NCBI GenBank assembly: GCA_026414725.1
Contig: JAOAIL010000003.1
Coordinates: 32,685 to 96,684 of the forward strand
DNA from: a bacterium
Lineage (GTDB): Bacteria; Ratteibacteria; UBA8468; B48-G9; JAFGKM01
Direction of reading: 5' to 3'
DNA: 64,000 bases
Shown in pieces: positions 49,296 through 56,903 of the stretch. The notes under the pieces were generated by a model. The model ran no database searches. It was not told where the DNA came from and saw nothing but the letters and a program-made list of their open reading frames with translations. A program made the translations under genes and the position numbers. Position 1 is the stretch's first letter; the number at the start of each line of letters is the position of its first letter.

Positions 49296-50147
49296 TCAAG
49301 TATTATATTGCTCTACTGACTTTTTCATAACATCCACAGGCGCTTTAATTCCTGTCCATAATTCAAAAGATACAGCCCCCTGATATATAAGCATTGATAG
49401 TCCATTAATAGTAATAATACCTGCTTCTTCTGCTGCCTTTATAAGTTCTGTCTTCCTGTTATATATAAGGTCATATACAAGTTGAAGCGATTTAATAAAT
49501 CTTTCATCAATAATCAGAGGGTCTGTTTCTCTCATTCCTACAGATGTAGTATTTATAAGTATATCAACCCCTTTCCAGTATCTTTCTTCATTCCTCTTTT
49601 CAAAAGGAACGATATAAACATTTTTGAAACTAAATTTTCCTGAAAGATGCTCTTTAAGTACAACAGCCCTCTCTTCTGTCCTGTTGCATATATATATACT
49701 TTCTATCTGCTCTTTTATCAGAGCACCTGCTATCGCATAAGTAGAACCACCTGCCCCAAGCAAGAAGATATTTTTTCCGGTTAGAGAGATATTTCTTTCT
49801 TTTATGGAGAGTATGAAACCCTGACCATCAGTATTATATCCTCTCAAAACACCATTGTTATTCACAATTGTATTAACCGCTCCAATCATCTCTGCTTCTC
49901 CATCAATCTCATCAATATAAGGAATAACAATTTTCTTATGTGGTATGGTAAGATTAATACCTGCAAAATTCATTACCCTTATTCCTTCTATTGCTTTACC
50001 AAGATTTTCAGGTGCAATCTCTACGGGGATATAAACATAATCAAGTTCCAGATACTGAAAGGCAGCATTTTGAAATACAGGAGACAGGGAATGTCTTACA
50101 GGATAACCAAATACTCCAGTAATTCTTGTTTTACCTGTTATCTTCAT
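49296..50147 (-). CDS. aroE: shikimate dehydrogenase
   Basis: This 283-residue enzyme reduces 3-dehydroshikimate to shikimate with NADPH. It has GVFGYPVRHSLSPVFQNAAF (14-33, substrate site), NLTIPHKK with the catalytic K and D of GAVNTIVN and NTDGQGF, the Rossmann motif FLLGAGGSTYAIAGAL, INTTSVGM, and LVYDLIYN. It is divergent from parA, with the two -35 boxes sharing a heptamer. No Shine-Dalgarno is present and TAATAT lies 7 bases before the ATG, so it may be leaderless. Confidence 0.96.
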   Translation of the reverse strand: MKITGKTRITGVFGYPVRHSLSPVFQNAAFQYLELDYVYIPVEIAPENLGKAIEGIRVMNFAGINLTIPHKKIVIPYIDEIDGEAEMIGAVNTIVNNNGVLRGYNTDGQGFILSIKERNISLTGKNIFLLGAGGSTYAIAGALIKEQIESIYICNRTEERAVVLKEHLSGKFSFKNVYIVPFEKRNEERYWKGVDILINTTSVGMRETDPLIIDERFIKSLQLVYDLIYNRKTELIKAAEEAGIITINGLSMLIYQGAVSFELWTGIKAPVDVMKKSVEQYNT

Positions 50148-50154
50148 AAGAGAG

Positions 50155-50205
50155 ATATTAACATTTTAAAAAATTATTGACAAACCAAGGAAAATGTTTT
50201 ACATT
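50155..50205. promoter_or_regulatory. divergent aroE/parA promoters sharing one -35 heptamer
   Basis: TTGACAA at 50177-50183 reads TTGACA for parA (plus, 50177-50182) and TTGTCA for aroE (minus, 50183-50178), offset by one base. Both spacers are 17 bases: TACATT (50200-50205) for parA and TAATAT (50160-50155) with a preceding TGT for aroE. The geometry is the same as at aroA/aroB and pilB/ligA. Confidence 0.72.
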
Positions 50206-50208
50206 ATT

Positions 50209-50227
50209 ATGAAGTTCATAACTTCAT
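50209..50227. promoter_or_regulatory. inverted repeat at the parA transcription start (candidate operator)
   Basis: ATGAAGTT (50209-50216) and AACTTCAT (50220-50227) form a perfect 8-bp inverted repeat around CAT. It begins 4 bases after the parA -10 box and covers the expected start site, so a bound protein would block transcription. The small protein encoded with ParA is a candidate ligand. Confidence 0.6.
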
Positions 50228-50243
50228 ATAATAGGGAGGCAGA

Positions 50244-51011
50244 ATGAGAAAGATAGCGGTAATAAATCAAAAGGGTGGTTCAGGTAAAACAACCACTGTA
50301 GTCAATGCAGGTGCTTTTCTTGCAAAACAGAATAAAAAAGTTTTATTAATAGACCTTGACCCTCAATCCCATACAACTATACATCTGGGTTTTGAACCAC
50401 CGCAGATACAGAGGTCTGTATATGATGTTCTCATTAAAAAAATATCTATAAAAGATGCTATTGTTGAGACATATGAAAAAAATCTTTTTCTTATTCCTGC
50501 AAGTATAGAACTTGCAAGTGCAGAGATAGAACTTGTTAATGAAATAGGCAGAGAAATTGTTTTGAGAGATGCTCTTAAAAAGCATAAAAACGGCTTTGAC
50601 TATATATTAATAGATTGTCCACCATCACTTGGTCTCCTAACAGTCAATGCACTTACTACTGCTAATGAAATTTTTATTCCTATTCAGGCAGAATTTTTTG
50701 CTCTTGAAGGACTTACAAAGTTAATACAGACAATAGATATAGTAAAGGACCGATTAAACCCTAATATTGAAATAACAGGAATAATAATTACAATGTTTGA
50801 TAGTAGAAAAAATATATGCAAAGAAGTGGCAGATAAAGTTCACAAACACTTTAAAGGAAAGGTATTCAGAACAAAAATAAGAGAAAATGTACGGCTTGCA
50901 GAAGCGCCTGGTTTTGGGAAAAGTATAAAGGACTTCGCCCCTGGCAGTCATGGATGGGAGGACTACAGGAAACTTTCGGAAGAGATATTAAAACAGGAGA
51001 AGAAAAAATGA
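50244..51011 (+). CDS. parA: ParA/Soj-type ATPase
   Basis: This 255-residue Walker-type ATPase acts in chromosome or cargo segregation. The deviant Walker A KGGSGKTTTVVN (10-21), then DLDPQSHTTIHLG, switch II DYILIDCPPSLGLLTVNAL and IPIQAEFFALEGLTKLIQTI are characteristic. Length is as in chromosomal Soj and small plasmid ParA. It overlaps the next gene by 4 bases (ATGA), forming a two-gene parA/small-partner operon. No ParB-type gene or parS sequence was seen in the window. A GGGAGG ribosome site precedes the ATG. Confidence 0.93.
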   Translation: MRKIAVINQKGGSGKTTTVVNAGAFLAKQNKKVLLIDLDPQSHTTIHLGFEPPQIQRSVYDVLIKKISIKDAIVETYEKNLFLIPASIELASAEIELVNEIGREIVLRDALKKHKNGFDYILIDCPPSLGLLTVNALTTANEIFIPIQAEFFALEGLTKLIQTIDIVKDRLNPNIEITGIIITMFDSRKNICKEVADKVHKHFKGKVFRTKIRENVRLAEAPGFGKSIKDFAPGSHGWEDYRKLSEEILKQEKKK

Positions 51012-51382
51012 AAAAAACAGGACTTGGTAGAGACCCATTAAAATGGATACAACCTACCACAGCGGAAAAGAAAGCCATAGAGAAAGAAGTTGAACTCAAA
51101 ATCTCCCATGAAAAGAAGGAGCGACAGAAAACATCTATTCCAAAATTTCAGACATTTGAAGTACGTCTCACCTCTCTCTTAAGAGAAGACCAGCTTGACT
51201 TTCTTGAGAAACTTACGAGAGAAATACAGAAAAACAGAAAACCTGAATTCAGAAAGGAAAGGATAACAAAAAACACTCTGATGAGAGTATTTATAGACGC
51301 CTTTATGGAAACAAAGATAAATACGGTAGATATCCCTGATGAAGAGACACTACTTAAAAGAGTAAAAGAAAGAATAAAATAA
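51008..51382 (+). CDS. small basic ParA partner, possible ribbon-helix-helix protein
   Basis: This 124-residue protein starts at the ATG overlapping the parA stop; a longer frame from 50954 would lie within parA. Residues 1-45 are charged and flexible (GLGRDPLKWIQPTTAEKKA); the C-terminal part has FEVRLTSLLREDQLDFLEKLTREIQ followed by RITKNTLMRVFIDAFMETK, a strand-helix-helix order resembling ribbon-helix-helix DNA-binding proteins. I infer a ParB/ParG-like centromere or operator binder, perhaps acting on the repeat at 50209-50227. It has no convincing sequence match, so the domain call is tentative. Confidence 0.6.
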   Translation: MKKTGLGRDPLKWIQPTTAEKKAIEKEVELKISHEKKERQKTSIPKFQTFEVRLTSLLREDQLDFLEKLTREIQKNRKPEFRKERITKNTLMRVFIDAFMETKINTVDIPDEETLLKRVKERIK

Positions 51383-51402
51383 TCCCTTCTATAAAATGAA
51401 AC

Positions 51403-51459
51403 CTCATCACTTCCTTTTGCATCTAAAATGACGAGAAAAAAAGAAAAGGAGGTGATGAG
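51403..51459 (+). promoter_or_regulatory. hairpin masking the hsp20 ribosome binding site (candidate RNA thermometer)
   Basis: CTCATCACTTCCTTTT (51403-51418) pairs with AAAAGGAGGTGATGAG (51444-51459) over 16 bp with one G-U pair, around a 25-base loop. The right arm contains the complete Shine-Dalgarno sequence (AAGGAGGTGA) and ends two bases before the hsp20 ATG. No U-run follows, so it is not a terminator. A TATAAA at 51390-51395 would start transcription about 7 bases later, just at the left arm. Confidence 0.75.
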
Positions 51460-51461
51460 TT

Positions 51462-51902
51462 ATGGCAAAATTAGCAAGATGGAATCCCTGGAGGGAGATG
51501 GTAGATATAAGGGATGAGTTTGAAAAAATGTTTGATATCTTCAGACCTGACATCCATCTATGGGAAGGGTATCACAAATTTCCGGCAGTGGATGTATATG
51601 AAGATGAAGACAATGTATTTGTAAAGGCAGAACTGCCGGGACTTACAAAGGAAGATATAACCCTTACCATAGAGGGAGATACGCTTGTACTGTCAGGCAA
51701 GAAGAGTCAAACAAAGGAAGAGAAAAAAGAGAACTATTACAGAAAAGAGATTCGGGAGGGTGCTTTCTCCAGAAGTATTGAGATACCTTATCCTGTGGAT
51801 AAGGAGAAGGTATCCGCAACCTACAAGGATGGTATTCTGGAGATTGTCCTTCCCAAAACACCTGAAGTTAAGAGAAAAACTATCAAGGTGGACATTAAGT
51901 AA
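51462..51902 (+). CDS. Hsp20-family small heat shock protein
   Basis: This 146-residue ATP-independent chaperone holds unfolding proteins under heat or other stress. It has a short N-terminal arm (KLARWNPWREMVDIRDEF), the alpha-crystallin domain (about 40-140) with VKAELPGLTKEDITLTIEG, DTLVLSGKKSQ, REGAFSRSIEIPYPVDKEKV and the A-x-x-x-x-G-I-L motif as ATYKDGILEIVLPK, and a C-terminal tail. Its ribosome site is buried in a long hairpin (51403-51459), so expression may be temperature controlled. A hairpin that may be a terminator follows. Confidence 0.96.
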   Translation: MAKLARWNPWREMVDIRDEFEKMFDIFRPDIHLWEGYHKFPAVDVYEDEDNVFVKAELPGLTKEDITLTIEGDTLVLSGKKSQTKEEKKENYYRKEIREGAFSRSIEIPYPVDKEKVSATYKDGILEIVLPKTPEVKRKTIKVDIK

Positions 51903-51908
51903 AAAAAT

Positions 51909-51939
51909 GGGAGGGGGAAATACCCCTCTCCCTTTATTT
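51909..51939 (+). terminator. terminator-like hairpin between hsp20 and apbE
   Basis: A GGGAG-GGGG arm (51909-51917) pairs with CCCCTCTCCC (51923-51932) with one bulge, followed by TTTATTTT. It should end the hsp20 transcript. The apbE ATG is only 8 bases past the stem, with no other ribosome site between them. Confidence 0.75.
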
Positions 51940-51940
51940 T

Positions 51941-52915
51941 ATGAAAAAATATCTACTTATTTTGTTTATTTTTTTATTTGGATGTATCAACCATAAAAGT
52001 ATATCTGTTCCCTATATCTCAAGAGAAGAACCCGCACTGGGGACATTTATCTCCATTACAACAGAAAAAACTCCGAACTGTGAAATAATACTTGATAACG
52101 CCTTTTCTCTTATAAAAGATATTGAAAAAAAATTCAGTAGATTTATCTCTGATAGTGAAATCAGCCGATTGAATAGAAACAAGAAGATAGATGCATCTGA
52201 AGACCTTATCTATGTAATTAAAAAAAGTATAGAAATAAGTAGAATAACTGGAGGTGCTTTTGATATAACTGTACTTCCTCTTATTAAACTTTATAAAGAA
52301 TCTGAGAAAAAAGGGATACCACCCTCTGCTGAGGAAATAAAGCATATATTAAAATACATTGGGTATAAAAAAATAAAAATTAAAGATAAATATATACTCA
52401 TCCCTGAAGGTACAGAGTTAGATACTGGTGGTATAGCAAAAGGATATATAGTGGATAAGGTAGCCCTGTTCCTTAAACAACAGGGACTTAAAAACGGGCT
52501 TATCAATGCAGGAGGGGATATATACTGTTTTGGAAAAAATCCTGATGGAGAAAAATGGAAGATTGGTATAAGAGACCCCTTTAATAAAGAAAAGACCTTA
52601 AAGATACTATACTTAAGCAATTGCGGAATTGCTACATCAGGTGATTATGAAAGATACCTTTCCATAAAAGGGAAAAAGTACGGACATATTATCAATCCTT
52701 TAACAGGAAAAACAGTCCAGAACTTTCCTGTGTCTGTTACCGTTATTGCTAAAGATACAACCACAGCAGATGGATTTGCTACAGCATTTTTTGTTTTAGG
52801 AGTTGAAAAAAGTATAAGATTAGCAAATAATCTTGAAGGGGTGGACACCTTCATAATAGATGGTAATGGCAGATATTATGAGAGTAAAAATTTTTCAAAG
52901 TTCACCCTTCCATAA
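51941..52915 (+). CDS. apbE: FAD:protein FMN transferase (ApbE), lipoprotein
   Basis: This 324-residue protein covalently attaches FMN to Thr/Ser of target proteins such as NqrB/NqrC or RnfD/RnfG in the envelope. The N-terminal signal ends in a lipobox (LFGC, 14-17), so it is a lipoprotein. ApbE markers are LGTFISITT, IEKKFSRFISDSEISRLN, GAFDITVLPLIKL, TGGIAKGYIVDKVA, INAGGDIYCFG, GIATSGDYERY and TTADGFATAFFVLG. The ATG follows a terminator-like hairpin directly, with no clear ribosome site, so how it is translated is unclear. Its 3' end overlaps convergent lysA by 21 bases. Confidence 0.93.
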   Translation: MKKYLLILFIFLFGCINHKSISVPYISREEPALGTFISITTEKTPNCEIILDNAFSLIKDIEKKFSRFISDSEISRLNRNKKIDASEDLIYVIKKSIEISRITGGAFDITVLPLIKLYKESEKKGIPPSAEEIKHILKYIGYKKIKIKDKYILIPEGTELDTGGIAKGYIVDKVALFLKQQGLKNGLINAGGDIYCFGKNPDGEKWKIGIRDPFNKEKTLKILYLSNCGIATSGDYERYLSIKGKKYGHIINPLTGKTVQNFPVSVTVIAKDTTTADGFATAFFVLGVEKSIRLANNLEGVDTFIIDGNGRYYESKNFSKFTLP

Positions 52916-54166
52916 ATCTTTGTAGTCCTCTCTTTCTCTTATAATAAAATCTTTATTCCCTTTTATCATTATCTCACATGGTCTTGGTCTGCTGTTGTAG
53001 TTTGATGACATACTAAAACAGTATGCTCCTGCACTTCCTATTATAAGAATATCACCCTTTTTTATTCCAGCCGGAACATCCACATCTTTTCCGAGATAAT
53101 CCCCTGTTTCACATATAGGTCCTACAACATCTGCCTTTATGTATCTTTCTTTTTTCTCCCGCTTATAGGGAAGTATGCTGTGATAACTACCATAAAAAGC
53201 AGGTCTTATAAGGTCATTCATTCCTGCATCAGTTATAACGAAGTTTTTATCCTGCCTTTTCTTTACATATAGAACACTGCATAATAAGACAGATGTATTG
53301 GCAACAATATATCTGCCGGGTTCAAGAATTAGTAGTTTGACACCTGTATCTTTTATCTTTTCTTTTATTGCTGTTCCAAAATCTTTTATATCCCTTACAA
53401 CATCTTTTGAAGAATAAGGAACACCAAAACCACCACCTAAATCAATTATTTCTGGTTTAAATGAAATTTCCTCACAGAAATGCTTAACACCTTCAAGTGC
53501 CTTAATATAAGGGTGGACATCCTTTAATTGAGAACCGAGATGGAGATGGAATCCTTTTATTTCAACATATCTATTATTTCTGTTTTTCTTTAAAATTCTA
53601 CTGGCAGATTGTATATCAAGGCCAAACTTCGTTTCTTTCTTTGATGTTTTTATATAATGATGTGTATCAACATCTATATCAAGATTAATCCGTAAATTGC
53701 ATATTACTTTCTTTCTATATTTTTTTGCATATTTTTCTATATATTCTATCTCCTCTTCATTTTCCACATTAAAACAAAAAATTTTTTTCTTTATTCCCAG
53801 TTCTATTTCCTCCTCTTTTTTTCCTACACCCGCAAAAACAATTTTTCCCGGTGGGAAATGTGCAATTATGGCTCTTTGAAGTTCTCCTCCTGATACAACA
53901 TCTGCACCCAGTCCCTGTTCTTTCATTATTTTCAGGATAGAAAGATTTGAATTTGCTTTAACAGAATAACAAATAAGGTTATTTATACCACTGAATGCAT
54001 CCTTGAACTTTTCTATTCTTGAAACAAGTGAATTATAACTGTATACATAGCAGGGCGTTCCATATCTTTTTACAATATCCATTACTGCCTTTTCCTCTGC
54101 ATAGAACCTTCCATCATTCTTATATCCGAAAAATCCATTAAATATCACATCAATATTTTCTTCCAT
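52895..54166 (-). CDS. lysA: diaminopimelate decarboxylase
   Basis: This 423-residue PLP enzyme decarboxylates meso-diaminopimelate to lysine. It has the PLP lysine in YSVKANSNLSILK, GADVVSGGELQRA, GFHLHLGSQLKDV, IIDLGGGFGVPY, LEPGRYIVANT and PICETGDYLGKDV with the catalytic cysteine. Length is standard. It overlaps argH by 22 bases, so the two are co-translated, and its 3' end overlaps the convergent apbE gene. No lysine riboswitch was seen. Confidence 0.96.
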   Translation of the reverse strand: MEENIDVIFNGFFGYKNDGRFYAEEKAVMDIVKRYGTPCYVYSYNSLVSRIEKFKDAFSGINNLICYSVKANSNLSILKIMKEQGLGADVVSGGELQRAIIAHFPPGKIVFAGVGKKEEEIELGIKKKIFCFNVENEEEIEYIEKYAKKYRKKVICNLRINLDIDVDTHHYIKTSKKETKFGLDIQSASRILKKNRNNRYVEIKGFHLHLGSQLKDVHPYIKALEGVKHFCEEISFKPEIIDLGGGFGVPYSSKDVVRDIKDFGTAIKEKIKDTGVKLLILEPGRYIVANTSVLLCSVLYVKKRQDKNFVITDAGMNDLIRPAFYGSYHSILPYKREKKERYIKADVVGPICETGDYLGKDVDVPAGIKKGDILIIGSAGAYCFSMSSNYNSRPRPCEIMIKGNKDFIIREREDYKDLWKGEL

Positions 54167-55515
54167 CTATCCAACTCCTTTCTAACAAGTTGAGGAGAAG
54201 TCCCACCAGATGATATCTTGCTTTTTACAGAGTTTTCAAAACTCAATATATTTTGAATATCACCTGATATCTTTTGGGAAAACTTCTGCCACTCCTTTAT
54301 TGTAAGGTCTGAAAAACTTTTATTTTCTTCAAGACAGTACCGCACAATAGCACCACAGATTTTATGTGCCTCTCTGAAAGGAATACCTTTCTTTACAAGA
54401 TATTCAGCAATATCGGTTGCAAGTGTATACTCAGAAATTTTGACTCTCATTACATCTTTATTAAAAATAACACCTGAAATAAACTTTGTAAGGATATCCA
54501 CAGAAGAAATAGTATCTTCAAATATACTGAATGCAAGTCGTTTATCCTCCTGCATATCTCTGTTATAAGAAAGTGGTAATCCTTTCATCAGAGCCATAAG
54601 ACCTGTAAGCATCCCTGTTACTGCTGCTGATTTTCCCCTGATAAGTTCTAATACATCCGGATTTTTTTTCTGTGGCATTATACTTGAGCCCGTACAAAAT
54701 TTTTCAGGTAATTCAACAAACCCAAACTCATATGTACTCCATAAAATAAGGTCTTCTGAAAAACGAGACATATTTAACATAAGAAGCACACATACAAATG
54801 CGCTTTCAATTAAAAAATCCCTGCTGGATACTGTATCTAAACTATTCTTTGATACCTCTGAAAATCCTAAGGTTTCTGCAAGATATTTTCTGTCCACAGG
54901 TAAAGATGTCCCACAGCAAGCACATACCCCGGCAGGCAGTATATCCACCCTTCTGTATACGTCTTTCATCCGTAGTTTATCTCTTTCAAACATTTCCACA
55001 TAGGAAAGGAGGTAATGAGGGAGAAGAACTGGTTGACTCTGCTGGAGATGTGTATAAGCAGGCATTATGGTATGAAAATTCTGCTCTGCTTTTTTTACCA
55101 GTTCTTTTTGAAGAGCCATAGTAGAGGATAATAAACTTTTAAGTAAATCTTTTAGATAAAGCATCTCATCAAGAACTATCTGGTCATTTCTTGACCGAGC
55201 AGTATGAAGTTTCTCTCCTGTCTTTCCTGTTAGTTCTGTCAGTCGCCTTTCTATCGCTGTATGTATATCTTCGTCAGATGACTTAAATCTAAACTTCCCT
55301 TCTTCTATCTCTGTTTTTATCTTTTTTAGTCCAGAGAGAATCTTATCTCCTTCCTCACTTTTTATAATTTTACATTTCACAAGCATCTGTGTATGCCCCA
55401 TACTTCCTTTAATATCATAAAGTGCAAGTTTTTTATCTATTAAAAGTGAAGAAGTAAAGTTTATTACATCCTCTTCTGTTTTTTCTTTAAACCTTCCTTC
55501 CCACATATATTTCAT
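54145..55515 (-). CDS. argH: argininosuccinate lyase
   Basis: This 456-residue enzyme splits argininosuccinate to arginine and fumarate. It shows ERRLTELTGKTGEKLHTARSRNDQ (in two parts), MPAYTHLQQSQPVLLPHYLL, the catalytic loop signature GSSIMPQKKNPDVLEL and a helical core. The start MKYMWEGRFKEKT is typical. Ribosome site AGGAGA precedes the ATG. An inverted repeat (55535-55565) in the upstream region is a candidate operator. No argG or argF is nearby, so the arginine genes are dispersed. Confidence 0.97.
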   Translation of the reverse strand: MKYMWEGRFKEKTEEDVINFTSSLLIDKKLALYDIKGSMGHTQMLVKCKIIKSEEGDKILSGLKKIKTEIEEGKFRFKSSDEDIHTAIERRLTELTGKTGEKLHTARSRNDQIVLDEMLYLKDLLKSLLSSTMALQKELVKKAEQNFHTIMPAYTHLQQSQPVLLPHYLLSYVEMFERDKLRMKDVYRRVDILPAGVCACCGTSLPVDRKYLAETLGFSEVSKNSLDTVSSRDFLIESAFVCVLLMLNMSRFSEDLILWSTYEFGFVELPEKFCTGSSIMPQKKNPDVLELIRGKSAAVTGMLTGLMALMKGLPLSYNRDMQEDKRLAFSIFEDTISSVDILTKFISGVIFNKDVMRVKISEYTLATDIAEYLVKKGIPFREAHKICGAIVRYCLEENKSFSDLTIKEWQKFSQKISGDIQNILSFENSVKSKISSGGTSPQLVRKELDRWKKILM

Positions 55516-55534
55516 TGTTTTTTCTCCTATATTG

Positions 55535-55565
55535 TTAACAGATTTTAAAGTTTTTAATCTGTTAA
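55535..55565. promoter_or_regulatory. 10-bp perfect inverted repeat upstream of argH (candidate operator)
   Basis: TTAACAGATT (55535-55544) and AATCTGTTAA (55556-55565) are perfect inverted copies with an 11-base spacer, 20-50 bases upstream of the argH ATG. A third related half site, TTAACAGATA (55616-55625), lies near the divergent UPF0280 gene. The 21-base centre-to-centre spacing is two helical turns. The regulator is unknown; it does not resemble an ARG box. Confidence 0.6.
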
Positions 55566-55630
55566 TCTCTTGCTCTTTTATAGTTTACAGCATTAAACAA
55601 GTATATGCAACATAATTAACAGATATGATA

Positions 55631-55639
55631 TGTTATAAT
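55631..55639 (+). promoter_or_regulatory. extended -10 promoter of the UPF0280 gene
   Basis: TGTTATAAT (55631-55639) is a perfect extended -10 motif whose last base is 5 bases before the ATG at 55645. No credible -35 box and no ribosome binding site are present, so the transcript would start at or inside the start codon. Confidence 0.55.
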
Positions 55640-55644
55640 TAAGT

Positions 55645-56382
55645 ATGGTAGGGAATATAGAGAGAGAAAGATTCTACAGAGAATTTTCAAATAGCACAGG
55701 ACTTAAAAAATTTCAGGTACGGGTGGAAGAAACAGACCTCCTTGTTCTGGCAGAAAAAAATCTCAAAAAAGAGATTGAAACAGAAGTTATAAGACAACGG
55801 GAGATTATAAAAAACTATATAAAGTATCACCCTGATTTTTATACCTCTTTTTCTCCTCTTCCATCTGAAAGCGAAGAAACTATTATAAAACTGATGTGTG
55901 AATCTTCAATTATGACGGCAACAGGACCTATGGCTTCTGTTGCAGGAGCAATAGCAGAAATCGTCGGAACAAAAATGCTTCAATTCAGTAGCCGGCTCTT
56001 TATTGAAAACGGAGGTGATATATTTGTAAAGATGGATAGAGAATTTACTGTAGGAATTTATGCAGGAAATTCTCCTTTATCCTTTAAAATTGGTCTTGTA
56101 TTTCCTGGGAATTCCAGACCTCTCGGTATTGCAACTTCAAGTGGAACAGTAGGACATTCTTTCAGTTACGGCAAGGCAGATGCTGTTACTGTGGTCTCTG
56201 GTTCTGCAGCATTTTCTGACGGTGCTGCCACATATTTTGGAAACCTTATTACAGAAGACACCATTGAAAAATACAAGATAGAATCCGAACTTAAAAAATT
56301 CCCATTTATTGAAGGACTACTTATAATAAAAGGTAAAGAGATATTTATATGGGGACAGATAGAATTAAAAACACTTTCTTAA
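55645..56382 (+). CDS. UPF0280-family protein (ApbE-like fold)
   Basis: This 245-residue protein matches UPF0280, an uncharacterised family related to ApbE. It has FYREF near the start, FQVRVEETDLLVLAEKNL, PMASVAGAIAEIVG, IENGGDIFV, IYAGNSPLSFKIGL, GIATSSGTVGHSFSYGKADAVTVV and a D-G-A-A-T motif. Family members are predicted to bind a flavin-like cofactor; the activity is unknown. It starts without a Shine-Dalgarno sequence directly after TATAAT. The downstream methyltransferase-like gene overlaps it by 34 bases, so they form one unit. Confidence 0.88.
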   Translation: MVGNIERERFYREFSNSTGLKKFQVRVEETDLLVLAEKNLKKEIETEVIRQREIIKNYIKYHPDFYTSFSPLPSESEETIIKLMCESSIMTATGPMASVAGAIAEIVGTKMLQFSSRLFIENGGDIFVKMDREFTVGIYAGNSPLSFKIGLVFPGNSRPLGIATSSGTVGHSFSYGKADAVTVVSGSAAFSDGAATYFGNLITEDTIEKYKIESELKKFPFIEGLLIIKGKEIFIWGQIELKTLS

Positions 56383-56903
56383 AACTGGCAGACAGAAGAA
56401 CAACATTTAATATGATTTTTTTCATTGCTGTGGTAATGTTAGGTAAGATGTCTTTTTTATCATTACTTATTGGACTTCCTCTTGTTCTTACAGGTATATT
56501 GATAAGGATACTTGCTGCCGGAACTATTAAAAAAAATTTTTATCTTACTACTACCGGACCGTACCATATATGCAGAAACCCTCTCTACTTCGGAAGTTTC
56601 TTAATATCATCAGGACTATCCATCATCTCTCAGAACCTTTTTATTTTTTTATTTTTTCTTATTTTCTTTCCACTCACCTATATACCTGCAATTCTGAAAG
56701 AAGAAAATTTTCTTACTGAAAAATTTGGAGATGAGTATATAATCTATAAGAAAAATACTCCCTGTTTCATACCGTTTTTTAAAAAAATAGATAGATGGGA
56801 TTTTTCATGGAAAAATCTTAAAGACAACAGGGAATATATCAACTGGATAATAATATCATTATTAATAGTGGTCCTTTTAATAAAATCCTATTATATATTT
56901 TAG
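56349..56903 (+). CDS. isoprenylcysteine/phospholipid methyltransferase-family membrane protein
   Basis: This 184-residue integral membrane protein has about five hydrophobic helices and the methyltransferase signature GPYHICRNPLYFGSFLI followed by the helix and E-x-x-L-x-x-x-F-G-x-E-Y element (KEENFLTEKFGDEYIIYKK, about 117-135). This is the ICMT/PEMT SAM-dependent methyltransferase pattern. The substrate is unknown. The predicted start is 34 bases inside the UPF0280 gene; an alternative ATG lies at 56412. Its 3' end overlaps the convergent transporter gene by 27 bases. Confidence 0.8.
   Translation: MGTDRIKNTFLKLADRRTTFNMIFFIAVVMLGKMSFLSLLIGLPLVLTGILIRILAAGTIKKNFYLTTTGPYHICRNPLYFGSFLISSGLSIISQNLFIFLFFLIFFPLTYIPAILKEENFLTEKFGDEYIIYKKNTPCFIPFFKKIDRWDFSWKNLKDNREYINWIIISLLIVVLLIKSYYIF

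Noticed and set aside
51383..51461. CIRCE element or heat-shock sigma promoter upstream of hsp20
   Set aside because: No TTAGCACTC-N9-GAGTGCTAA repeat and no convincing alternative-sigma boxes; the inverted repeat pairs with the ribosome site instead.
56877..56903. Overlap of convergent gene ends as evidence of a wrong gene call
   Set aside because: Both proteins are supported by family motifs; short convergent overlaps also occur at 52895-52915, so this is normal compactness.
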